A DNA stretch of 64,000 nt from an uncultured Rhodospirillaceae bacterium (GTDB lineage Bacteria > Pseudomonadota > Alphaproteobacteria > Azospirillales > Azospirillaceae): assembly GCA_937927415.1 (NCBI GenBank), contig CALBDS010000042.1, positions 124,001-188,000 on the forward strand, given 5' to 3'. A program made the translations under genes and the position numbers. The notes under the pieces are model-generated. The model ran no database searches. It saw only the letters and a program-made list of their open reading frames with translations, and was not told the DNA's origin. This document shows positions 56,689 through 64,000 of the stretch, piece by piece (position 1 is the first letter of the stretch; each line of letters starts with the position of its first letter).

Positions 56689-56724
56689 GCCCTCTCCGCC
56701 GGTCGGCGGAGAGGGCTTTCGTTT
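56689..56724. terminator. Intrinsic terminator between convergent genes
   Basis: GCCCTCTCCGCC (56689-56700), loop GGTC, and GGCGGAGAGGGC (56705-56716) pair perfectly, followed on the plus strand by TTTCGTTT. It should end the PRC transcript. The minus-strand ATP12 gene stops at 56723, so the hairpin also lies just past its end. Confidence 0.85.
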
Positions 56725-57415
56725 ATCCCAACAGGGCGGCGAAACGGCCGGCGGCGTCGATGTCGCGGCGCAGACCGGCGCGGCGGCGGGTGGCCTCGGC
56801 GTCCTCGCCCCACTTCTCGATCTGGAAGGTTTCATCCAGTTGCGAGACGTCGAAGGCTTCTTGCGCCGACAGCCGGCCTTCCATCAGCGCCAGCGCCACG
56901 ATCAGGGAACCGCAGGAGGCGGTGGCGCTTTGCAGCGCCGACAGGTGCCACGGGCCATAGGCATCCACCGCCCGGAAGAGCGCGTGCAGCGCGTCTTCCG
57001 GCTGCGGCCGCGGCATTAGCCCGGCCGCCACGTGCAGCGGCGCGTCGAAACGGTGGGTCGCCCAATCCAGAAGCGGCTGCCAATGGCGGTTCTGCCGCTC
57101 CACCAGAATCTCCGGGTGCTCGGCGCGGTAGCACAGCAGATCGGTTTCGGCGTATTTCGCCACCCCGGTCACGATGTCGGCCCGCTTCACCGCCACCACG
57201 TCCACCGCCGTGGCGGCAAGCTGCATCAGCACCATGGAATCGGGCTGGACCTGCTCCCCCTGCTCCTGCCATTCGGCGGCGATGGCGTCGGCCAGGGCCT
57301 GGGTGGGCAGAATCAGGGGCGATTTGGCCGGGCTGCGCAGGCTGCGGCCATCCAGACGGACTTCGTAGCCGCCATCGACGGCGGCGACACCGGCTTCCTT
57401 GTAAAAACGCTTCAT
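56723..57415 (-). CDS. ATP12 family chaperone for ATP synthase
   Basis: 230 residues. MKRFYKEAGVAAVDGGYEVRLDGRSLRSPAKSPLILPT and LADAIAAEWQEQGEQVQPDSMVLMQLAATAVD are the family signature. DLLCYRAEHPE and WDPLLDWA-like segments follow (HWQPLLDWATHRFDAPL). In mitochondria ATP12 helps assemble F1 alpha subunits; the bacterial members are found in alphaproteobacteria. It is third in a unit after rluC-type and HAD genes, with a 15-base gap before it. Confidence 0.93.
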   Translation of the reverse strand: MKRFYKEAGVAAVDGGYEVRLDGRSLRSPAKSPLILPTQALADAIAAEWQEQGEQVQPDSMVLMQLAATAVDVVAVKRADIVTGVAKYAETDLLCYRAEHPEILVERQNRHWQPLLDWATHRFDAPLHVAAGLMPRPQPEDALHALFRAVDAYGPWHLSALQSATASCGSLIVALALMEGRLSAQEAFDVSQLDETFQIEKWGEDAEATRRRAGLRRDIDAAGRFAALLG

Positions 57416-57430
57416 CCCTTTTCCGATCCC

Positions 57431-58116
57431 TTACGCGACAGTGCCGCGGAGCATGTCCAGCACCGCCGCCGTCAGTTCCTCGCCGCTGTCAACGATGCGG
57501 GCGGCACCGGCGGCTTCCAACTCCACCACCTCGTGATAGCCCCACGACACACCCACCGATGCCACATGGGCGTTGCGCGCCATCTGGATGTCGAAGGTGG
57601 TGTCGCCGATCATCACCGTTCCCGCCGCCGACACCCCGGCTTCGGACAGGGCGCGGTGCAGCATGTCGGGGTGGGGTTTGCCGGGGCCGCGGTCGCTGGT
57701 CTGCAGCGTCACGAAACGCCCGGTCAGCCCGTGATGCTCCAGCACCGCATCCAGCCCGCGCCGCGACTTGCCCGTCGCCACCCCCAGAAGGATCCCTTCG
57801 GCCTCCAGCGCGTCCAGGCATTCGGGGATGCCGGGGAACAGCGGTTCGTACAGGGTGCCGCTGCGCCGCTGGCGGAAGAAGGCGTCGCGGTAGCATTCGG
57901 CCACGGCGGCATGAAAGCCGTCGTCATGGTCGGGAAGCAGCAGCGCCACCGCCTGCGGCAGCGACAGCCCCACCACCCGGCGCACCGCCCGCGGGTCGGG
58001 GGGCGGCAGGTCGTGGGCGGCAAAGGCGGCGGTCATGGCGCCGACGATGGCGAACTGGCTGTCCACCAGCGTCCCGTCGCAATCGAACACGGCAAGGCGC
58101 AAGGGGGAATAGGGCA

Positions 58117-58117
<1 letters not shown>
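57431..58117 (-). CDS. HAD-family phosphatase (phosphoglycolate phosphatase-like)
   Basis: 228 residues. Motif I LAVFDCDGTLVDSQ, motif II VATGKS, motif III GKPHPDMLH, motif IV VMIGDTTFDIQMA, with an alpha-helical cap between I and II. That is the Gph/pyrophosphatase class. Substrate unproven: phosphoglycolate or another small phosphate. Its start codon overlaps the stop of the pseudouridine synthase gene by one base (TGATG), indicating coupling; this neighbour order is common in alphaproteobacteria. Confidence 0.9.
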
Positions 58118-59121
<1,004 letters not shown>

Positions 59122-59265
59122 AGCCGATACCGAACCGCTCAATCCTGGAAAAGCGCGGGATTAGACGCCAAACCGGGGCTTTTGTCACGCATGGCTTTCA
59201 AGCAAACTCTGTTTTTCATCGCTCGTCTTCCCCGCCCCCCGCCGCCCCGACCGGAGAACCGCCCC

Positions 59266-59826
59266 ATGATACCCCCCGGCGCCGCCCTGCTCATCATCGA
59301 TGTGCAACGGGCCATCGATGATCCCCGCTGGGCGGCCTTCGGCCCGCGCAACAACCCCGAGGCCGAGGCCAACATGGCCGCCCTGCTGGCCGCGTGGCGG
59401 GACCGCGGGTGGCCGGTGATCCACATCCGCCACGACTCCGTCGAGCCGGGGTCCACCTACGCCCCCGGTTCGCCGGGCCATGCCTTCAAGGACGCGGTGA
59501 TGCCGCGGGCCGGGGAAACCGTGGTGGGCAAGACCACCAACAGCGCCTTCATCGGCACCGGCCTGGAACGGCTGTTGCGGGACCGGGGAATCGGCGCGCT
59601 GGTGGTGATGGGCGTCATCACCAACAACAGCGTGGAAGCCACCGTGCGCATGGCGGGAAACCTGGGCTTTGCCGTGTGGCTGGCCGAGGATGCCTGTTTC
59701 ACCTTCGCCCGCCGCGACCGCCGCGGCCATGTCTGGCCGGCGCCGGACGTGCACGCCCTGTCCCTGGCCAATATGGACGGCGAATACGCCGCCATCGCCA
59801 CCACCGCCGCCATCCTGGCGGGATAA
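59266..59826 (+). CDS. Isochorismatase-fold hydrolase with Ser at the usual Cys site
   Basis: 186 residues from ATG 59266, after CCGGAGAA. Isochorismatase-like fold: ALLIIDVQRAIDDPRW supplies the catalytic Asp, and VVGKTTNSAFIGTGLERLL the Lys. The nucleophile position reads VITNNSVEATVRMAG, with S122 where most active members have Cys (TNxCVE). The sequence is otherwise well kept. The activity may be lost or altered; serine variants are known to me in this subfamily, but I cannot say which reaction they catalyse. No related pathway gene is near. Confidence 0.85.
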   Translation: MIPPGAALLIIDVQRAIDDPRWAAFGPRNNPEAEANMAALLAAWRDRGWPVIHIRHDSVEPGSTYAPGSPGHAFKDAVMPRAGETVVGKTTNSAFIGTGLERLLRDRGIGALVVMGVITNNSVEATVRMAGNLGFAVWLAEDACFTFARRDRRGHVWPAPDVHALSLANMDGEYAAIATTAAILAG

Positions 59827-59847
59827 GGGACCAAAGCCCCCCGGAAA

Positions 59848-59895
59848 CGGAAGCGCCCGGCACCGCGTCTTGCGGGCCGGGCGCTTCCGGGATTT
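59848..59895 (+). terminator. Intrinsic terminator
   Basis: A 14-bp perfect stem pairs CGGAAGCGCCCGGC (59848-59861) with 59876-59889, around a 14-base loop, followed by GGATTTTTGT. It begins 22 bases after the stop codon of the isochorismatase-fold gene and precedes the convergent DUF882 gene. Confidence 0.85.
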
Positions 59896-59909
59896 TTGTA
59901 AAGGCGGGG

Positions 59910-60494
59910 TCAGCCGAACCAGTGGCGCACCGGCCCCACATCCACATGGACGAAATTGCTTTCGGGATAATACCCGACACCGCCGGCCCGCAGCGACAGG
60001 GCGGCGCGGTGCAGCTTGGACAGTTGCACGCCGGGGAACCGCAGGTCCACCGCCTTGCCTTCCATGTGATAGCTGCGGCGGGCCACGCCCTCGGGGTCGG
60101 CTTCACGCAGGGCGGCGTTGGTCGCCGGAGAACGGTAGGCCGACACGATATGAATCGGCCCCTTGGTGCCGGTCATGCGCTGAAGCTGGAACAGAACGTC
60201 CAGCAGCTTGGGGTCGATGGGATGAACCGCACCGTTGCGGTGGTCCCGCATCAGCTTGTTCACCTGCTTCAGGCCGTCGCGGACATAGGTCCCGCGCGCC
60301 CAATACTCCACCGACACCTTTTCCGACGTGTGCAGGTTGTAGAAGGACAGGCGCCGACCCGGCACCCGCGGAATCGCCCACGACTCTTCCGGCGTCAGGA
60401 TGGTGGCCGAAGCCGCCGCGGCCAAACCCAATCGAATGAAATTCCGCCGTCCGATGTCCTTTTTCGGAACGGGCGGAGTGCATTCGGTGGTCAT
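59910..60494 (-). CDS. Tat-exported DUF882/YcbK-type peptidase M15 protein
   Basis: 194 residues from ATG 60494, preceded by AAAGGGGGATC. A twin-arginine signal is evident: RRNFIRLGLAAAASATI. The DUF882 domain shows SVEYWARGTYVRDGLKQVNKLMRDHR, IVSAYRSPATN, the zinc pair in SYHMEGKAVDLR, and the third ligand in NFVHVDVG. Expected activity is cleavage of D-Ala peptide bonds in peptidoglycan in the periplasm. It lies next to a YcbB-type L,D-transpeptidase gene on the same strand, so both act on the cell wall; in E. coli ycbB and ycbK are also neighbours. Confidence 0.92.
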   Translation of the reverse strand: MTTECTPPVPKKDIGRRNFIRLGLAAAASATILTPEESWAIPRVPGRRLSFYNLHTSEKVSVEYWARGTYVRDGLKQVNKLMRDHRNGAVHPIDPKLLDVLFQLQRMTGTKGPIHIVSAYRSPATNAALREADPEGVARRSYHMEGKAVDLRFPGVQLSKLHRAALSLRAGGVGYYPESNFVHVDVGPVRHWFG

Positions 60495-60636
60495 CGTGAT
60501 CCCCCTTTGAGGCTCAGAGAAGCTGTGGCCGCTCATGCGGCTCTCATGCATCGTGAGCGCACCTTTAGGGGATCCTTACCTCCTTTGACAAGAGCACAAA
60601 TGACCCCCGGCCCGACCCATTGGGCTATCTCTCCGG

Positions 60637-60678
60637 CTAACCCCTTGGCAAAACGTCAAGGTTAGGGGGTGCTTTTTT
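60637..60678. terminator. Hairpin with T-run between the two cell-wall genes
   Basis: CTAACC(CC)TTG at 60637-60647 pairs with CAAGGTTAG at 60657-60665 with a two-base bulge; the plus-strand T-run TTTTTT lies at 60673-60678, reaching the stop codon of the transpeptidase gene. The orientation of the T-run fits plus-strand transcripts, for which no gene is upstream nearby, so its role is uncertain. Confidence 0.35.
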
Positions 60679-62485
60679 ATCCCCCCATCGACGCCACTTT
60701 GGCCTTGACCGGGGGCACCGGCGGGGCCGCCTGGGGGACCGCCGCGGGGGGCGGAGCCGCCGCCGGCGTGGCGGCGGCGGACTGGGCCGGGCGGCGGCGG
60801 GCGATGGCGTCCATCAGTTCGCCGTCACGGCCATAGATGTCGTCGCGCACCTGCATCACCCCTGCACCGTCCACCCAGACGGTCTGATACAGCAGGTGGA
60901 CCTCCAGCGGGTCCTTCAGCATCACCGTGCGCGTGGCGCCCTTTTCCAGGGTCTGCTGGCGGCGTTCCGCGGTCCAATCGCCGTTGGCGCCCAGCACGAA
61001 ATCGGCCAGCACCAGCGGTTCCCCCACCCGCACGCAGCCCGACGACAGGGCGCGGGCGTGCTGCTGGAACTTGTCCCGCGCGGTGGTGTCGTGCAGGTAG
61101 ACGTCGTAACCGTTGATAATGTTGAACTTCACCTGCCCCAGCGCGTTCTTCGGGCCGGGATCCTGGCGCAGGCGCAGCTTGGTGATGCCGGTCCCGACCG
61201 ACTTCCAATTGATGCGGCTGGAGTCGAGCGGCCGGGCGTCGGAACCCCAGCCGGAATAAACGGTGAACCCGTGCGCTGCCAGATAGCCCGGATTGCGCAT
61301 CAGCTTGGGCAGGTAGTCCTGGCGCGCAATGGTCGGCGGAATGGTCCAGGTGGGGTTCAGCACCACCGACGGTATGACGCTGGACAGCACCGGCGTGCGG
61401 CGGTCCTTGGTGCCGACGATCACCCGCATCTGCACCACCGTCTTGCCGCCGTCCACCGCGCGCAGCGTGTATTCGGGGATGTTCACCGCAATGTGGCGGT
61501 CGGCGAATCGGGCGGGCAGCCAGCGCGCCCGTTCCATGTTCGCCACGACCTGACCGATCCGGTCGGCCACCGGCACATTCAGCGCGGCCAGGGTGGCGGC
61601 GTTGACCTCCCCCGTCACCGGCAGCCCGTGGCGGGCCTGGAACCGTTCCACCGCCTTGCGCAGGGGGGCGTCGAAGACGTCGCCGCCCTTGGCGTCGGCC
61701 CGCCCGTCGTAATCGCCCGACGCGGCCAGACGGCGGCGCAGGGCCGCCACGGCGGGATCCTTCGCCCCGCCATCCAGTTTGGCCGCCCGCGGGGCCGGCA
61801 CCGCCGCCCAGCCGCCCGACCGTTCGACGGCCCGCAGGCGCTTCAGCACCCCCTTGAGGGCGCCGTACGCCGGGTTGGGCGGGGTCAGGGCGGCCAGCAG
61901 CGGACGGGGGTCGGCCGCATCGGCGACCTGATTGACCAGGGCCAGGGCGTCCACCTCGGGCCGGTCCACCTCGGCGTAATCGGAACTGACCAGCCGCGGC
62001 GCCACCCGCCCGGCCCGCAGGTGGGTCCCGTATTTCAGCACCGCGTCGGTCAGCAGAATGTCCAGCTCCATCCGCCGGGCTTGGGCGGTGGCCGTCAGAC
62101 GGTCGGCGATGGCCGCGGCGTGATAGTCGGCCGGGTGCAGCCCCTCGGCGTCCGACTCGCGCAGGGCGGCCAGCACGGCGGCGGCGGCCGGCTTCACCGC
62201 CCCGCCGGCAGCACCGCCCGGTTGCACCCACAGCGGCACGAATCCCCGCTGGGCATAAAAACGGCGCAAAACCGGCAGGTCGATGCCGCCGCCGGTCAGC
62301 GTGCGGCCGTTGTCCACCATGCGGGCGGCAATCGCCACGTCCAGGGACTCACGCTCCCCCGCGGCAACGGGGGGGCGTTCGGCCGTGGGGGGTGTTTCGG
62401 CATGGGCCGACACCCCACCCACAACCGGCGTCCAGACCGGGAAAAACGCAGCGGCGGCAAGAAGAAAGCGGGCGAAACGATTCAT
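60677..62485 (-). CDS. YcbB-type L,D-transpeptidase
   Basis: 602 residues from ATG 62485, after GAGG at nine bases; an ATG at 62530 would add 15 residues. Signal peptide FLLAAAAFFPVWTPVVGGVSAHAE. The scaffold domain has FYAQRGFVPLWVQPGG and LLTDAVLKYGTHLRAGRV. A peptidoglycan-binding domain follows (LRKAVERFQARHGLPVTGEVNAATLAALNV). The catalytic domain has the His and Cys in YDVYLHDT and ALSSGCVRVGEP. It crosslinks peptidoglycan stem peptides 3-3 in the periplasm. The tail is Ala/Pro-rich. Confidence 0.94.
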   Translation of the reverse strand: MNRFARFLLAAAAFFPVWTPVVGGVSAHAETPPTAERPPVAAGERESLDVAIAARMVDNGRTLTGGGIDLPVLRRFYAQRGFVPLWVQPGGAAGGAVKPAAAAVLAALRESDAEGLHPADYHAAAIADRLTATAQARRMELDILLTDAVLKYGTHLRAGRVAPRLVSSDYAEVDRPEVDALALVNQVADAADPRPLLAALTPPNPAYGALKGVLKRLRAVERSGGWAAVPAPRAAKLDGGAKDPAVAALRRRLAASGDYDGRADAKGGDVFDAPLRKAVERFQARHGLPVTGEVNAATLAALNVPVADRIGQVVANMERARWLPARFADRHIAVNIPEYTLRAVDGGKTVVQMRVIVGTKDRRTPVLSSVIPSVVLNPTWTIPPTIARQDYLPKLMRNPGYLAAHGFTVYSGWGSDARPLDSSRINWKSVGTGITKLRLRQDPGPKNALGQVKFNIINGYDVYLHDTTARDKFQQHARALSSGCVRVGEPLVLADFVLGANGDWTAERRQQTLEKGATRTVMLKDPLEVHLLYQTVWVDGAGVMQVRDDIYGRDGELMDAIARRRPAQSAAATPAAAPPPAAVPQAAPPVPPVKAKVASMGG

Positions 62486-62713
62486 GGGACCAACCTCGGC
62501 GGATGGCGGAAGCGATAGACCATCGGTCATGCCTCTGTCGATGTGGGTTCCATGGTGTGTCTCTTCAAAGCCGCAGGCTGTGATAAACGCGCAACAAAGA
62601 GATGCACGTTTCTACCCCCTTCGTGTGTGATCTGTTTAGTGTTCGGTAAGAAATGCTGACAGAGAATTGGGGACGCGCACATCCTGCGTCCACAACCAGA
62701 CAGACGTGCTTCC

Positions 62714-64000
62714 GTGCAAACGCCGTTCGTCGTCCAGCCTTGTCCGCCGTCCCCCTTCCACCCCGACCAGTTGGCCGAGGTGCTGGAGCGGCACGTCCGC
62801 TGGGTGAAGGGTCTGCCGGGCGGCATGCGCGCCGATCTGGTGATGGCCGATCTGGAAGGGGCGGATCTGGCCCACCGGGATCTGCGCTCCGCCCGCATGA
62901 CCGGGGCGCGTCTGGTCAAATGCCGGCTGCACGCCACCAATCTGGCCGGGGCCGACCTGTTCGGGGTCAACCTGAACAACGCCGACATCAGCAACGCCAA
63001 CCTGACTCAGAGCGACCTGCGCGGGGCGCGGCTGCGCGCGGCCAATTTCACCGAAGCCATCCTGCGCGGTGCTGACCTGTCCAGCGGCACGCCCGCCGCA
63101 CCGAAGCGCCGCAGCACCGTCCTTGAAACCCCGGAGCGGGAAGCGGCTCAGCGCCAGCTCCGCACCTCCGTCCTGGCCCAGGTGACCCAGGGGCTGGCCA
63201 TGGCCGACCCGTCGGTCCCCACCGACATGACCGGCGCCATCCTGCGGCAGGCGGAACTGACCGACGCCGATCTGTCCAACGGCATCCTGCAGAACGCCGA
63301 CCTGCGGGCCGCGGTCCTGGTCAACACCTGTTTCGCCGGGGCACGGCTCAACGGTGCCGTGCTGGCCGGGGCGCGGCTGAAGGGGGCGGTGTTCCGCAAC
63401 GCCGATCTGGTGGGCACGGGGCTGGCCGACTGTGATCTGGGACAGGCGGATTTCACCGGCGCCCTGCTGGCCCGGCCCATCGACGCCATGGGATCGGAAA
63501 TCCAGCGGGCCATCTTCGATCATGAACGCTGGATCGACAGCATGGGCCAGCGCGGCCAGCGGGCCGAGCTGGACGGCATCGACCTCAGCCGTGCCAACCT
63601 GCGCGGGGTCAATCTGTCCGCCGCCAGCCTGCGCGGCGCCAACTTGTCGGGCACGTCCCTGGCCGGGGCGCGGCTCATCATGGCCGATCTGTCGGGGGCC
63701 GACCTGACGCGGGCCAACCTGATGGGGGCCGATCTGTCGGGGGCCAACCTGTCCTATGCCCGGCTGGCCGATGCCGACCTGACCGGCGTGCGGCTGGGAG
63801 CGGCGGAGATCAAGGACCTCAGCGGACGGCCCACCGGGCGGTCGTGGGCATCCAACCTGATGGGGGCCGACCTGACCCGCGCCCTGCTGATCGGCGCCAA
63901 TCTGGTGCAGGCCAATCTGGCCGATTCCATTCTGCTGGGCACGGTGCTGGACGGGGCGGACCTGACCGGCGCCCGCCTCCAGCGCGGGCAGGTCACCATC
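62714..64000 (+). CDS. Pentapeptide-repeat protein, 3' end outside window
   Basis: At least 429 codons, with no stop before the window end. The start is probably GTG 62714 (VQTPFVVQPCPPSPF); no clear ribosome site is seen, and ATG 62825 is a shorter option. After HPDQLAEVLERHVRWVKGLPGG come A(D/N)LxX repeats: block 1 (ADLVMADLEGADLAHRDL) to about residue 120, then a charged, non-repeat helix (STVLETPEREAAQRQLRTSV), block 2, another helical insert (IQRAIFDHERWIDSMGQ), and block 3. Such repeats fold into a right-handed quadrilateral beta-helix. There is no signal peptide. Function cannot be told; some members bind gyrase, many are scaffolds. Confidence 0.85.
   Translation, partial: MQTPFVVQPCPPSPFHPDQLAEVLERHVRWVKGLPGGMRADLVMADLEGADLAHRDLRSARMTGARLVKCRLHATNLAGADLFGVNLNNADISNANLTQSDLRGARLRAANFTEAILRGADLSSGTPAAPKRRSTVLETPEREAAQRQLRTSVLAQVTQGLAMADPSVPTDMTGAILRQAELTDADLSNGILQNADLRAAVLVNTCFAGARLNGAVLAGARLKGAVFRNADLVGTGLADCDLGQADFTGALLARPIDAMGSEIQRAIFDHERWIDSMGQRGQRAELDGIDLSRANLRGVNLSAASLRGANLSGTSLAGARLIMADLSGADLTRANLMGADLSGANLSYARLADADLTGVRLGAAEIKDLSGRPTGRSWASNLMGADLTRALLIGANLVQANLADSILLGTVLDGADLTGARLQRGQVTI

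Noticed and set aside
60552..60676. A tRNA-like or small RNA element before the transpeptidase gene end
   Set aside because: Only one imperfect hairpin with a T-run is present; no cloverleaf or conserved tRNA arms.

Overview
The window is GC-rich, densely coded DNA from one bacterial chromosome. The genes point to a motile alphaproteobacterium, most likely Rhodospirillales (Azospirillum-like). The signs are a Caulobacter-type flagellar operon with FlbD, an ATP12 chaperone, a DUF2125 protein, MetX/MetW, and c-di-GMP-linked chemoreceptors. I see no insertion sequence, prophage, CRISPR array, rRNA or tRNA. Nearly all genes look vertically inherited; the one compositional outlier is a lipoprotein gene at 47104-47748.

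Layout. 1-4300: the end of an NnrS gene, a hemerythrin/chemoreceptor/PilZ fusion, a TetR regulator divergent from a MaoC-type protein, and a stand-alone hemerythrin with an FNR-like promoter. 4420-9506: PepF-type peptidase, a sigma/anti-sigma pair and small unknown proteins. 9723-20400: a response-regulator diguanylate cyclase, an exported trypsin-like protease, topoisomerase III overlapping DNA polymerase I, alanyl-tRNA synthetase and a MoxR ATPase. 20536-24647: CorC-type membrane protein, ExoD, a CheY-like regulator, an HD protein and an XRE regulator.

25277-36950 is one flagellar transcription unit, fliF-fliH-fliN-motA-like-flbD-flhA-flhF-flhG-(fliK-like)-unknown, with several 4-bp start/stop overlaps. 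fliG and motB are not in it. A membrane diguanylate cyclase and DUF2125 follow. 39992-43097 (minus strand) is an aromatic amino acid unit (chorismate mutase fusion, hisC-type aminotransferase, tyrA and a possible 43-residue gene). Diverging from it is metX-metW for methionine.

45191-64000: PRC-type exported proteins, a soluble diacid-domain chemoreceptor, a lipoprotein, methyltransferase/gloB/gst, a complete BMP-type (nucleoside-like) ABC importer, ygfZ, the rluC-type/HAD/atp12 unit, an isochorismatase-fold protein with Ser in place of the usual Cys, two exported peptidoglycan enzymes, and a pentapeptide-repeat protein cut by the window end.

A recurring theme is oxygen/redox and c-di-GMP input to motility: two hemerythrins, a c-di-GMP-binding-type chemoreceptor, two diguanylate cyclases with intact GG(D/E)EF and RxxD sites, a CheY-like protein and the flagellar export/number-control genes. 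I found no clear new multi-gene system. The best candidates for a second look are the hemerythrin-MCP-PilZ fusion with its FNR-boxed hemerythrin neighbour, the altered flagellar operon, the small gene after tyrA, and the 23-bp repeat array at the end of a PRC gene.
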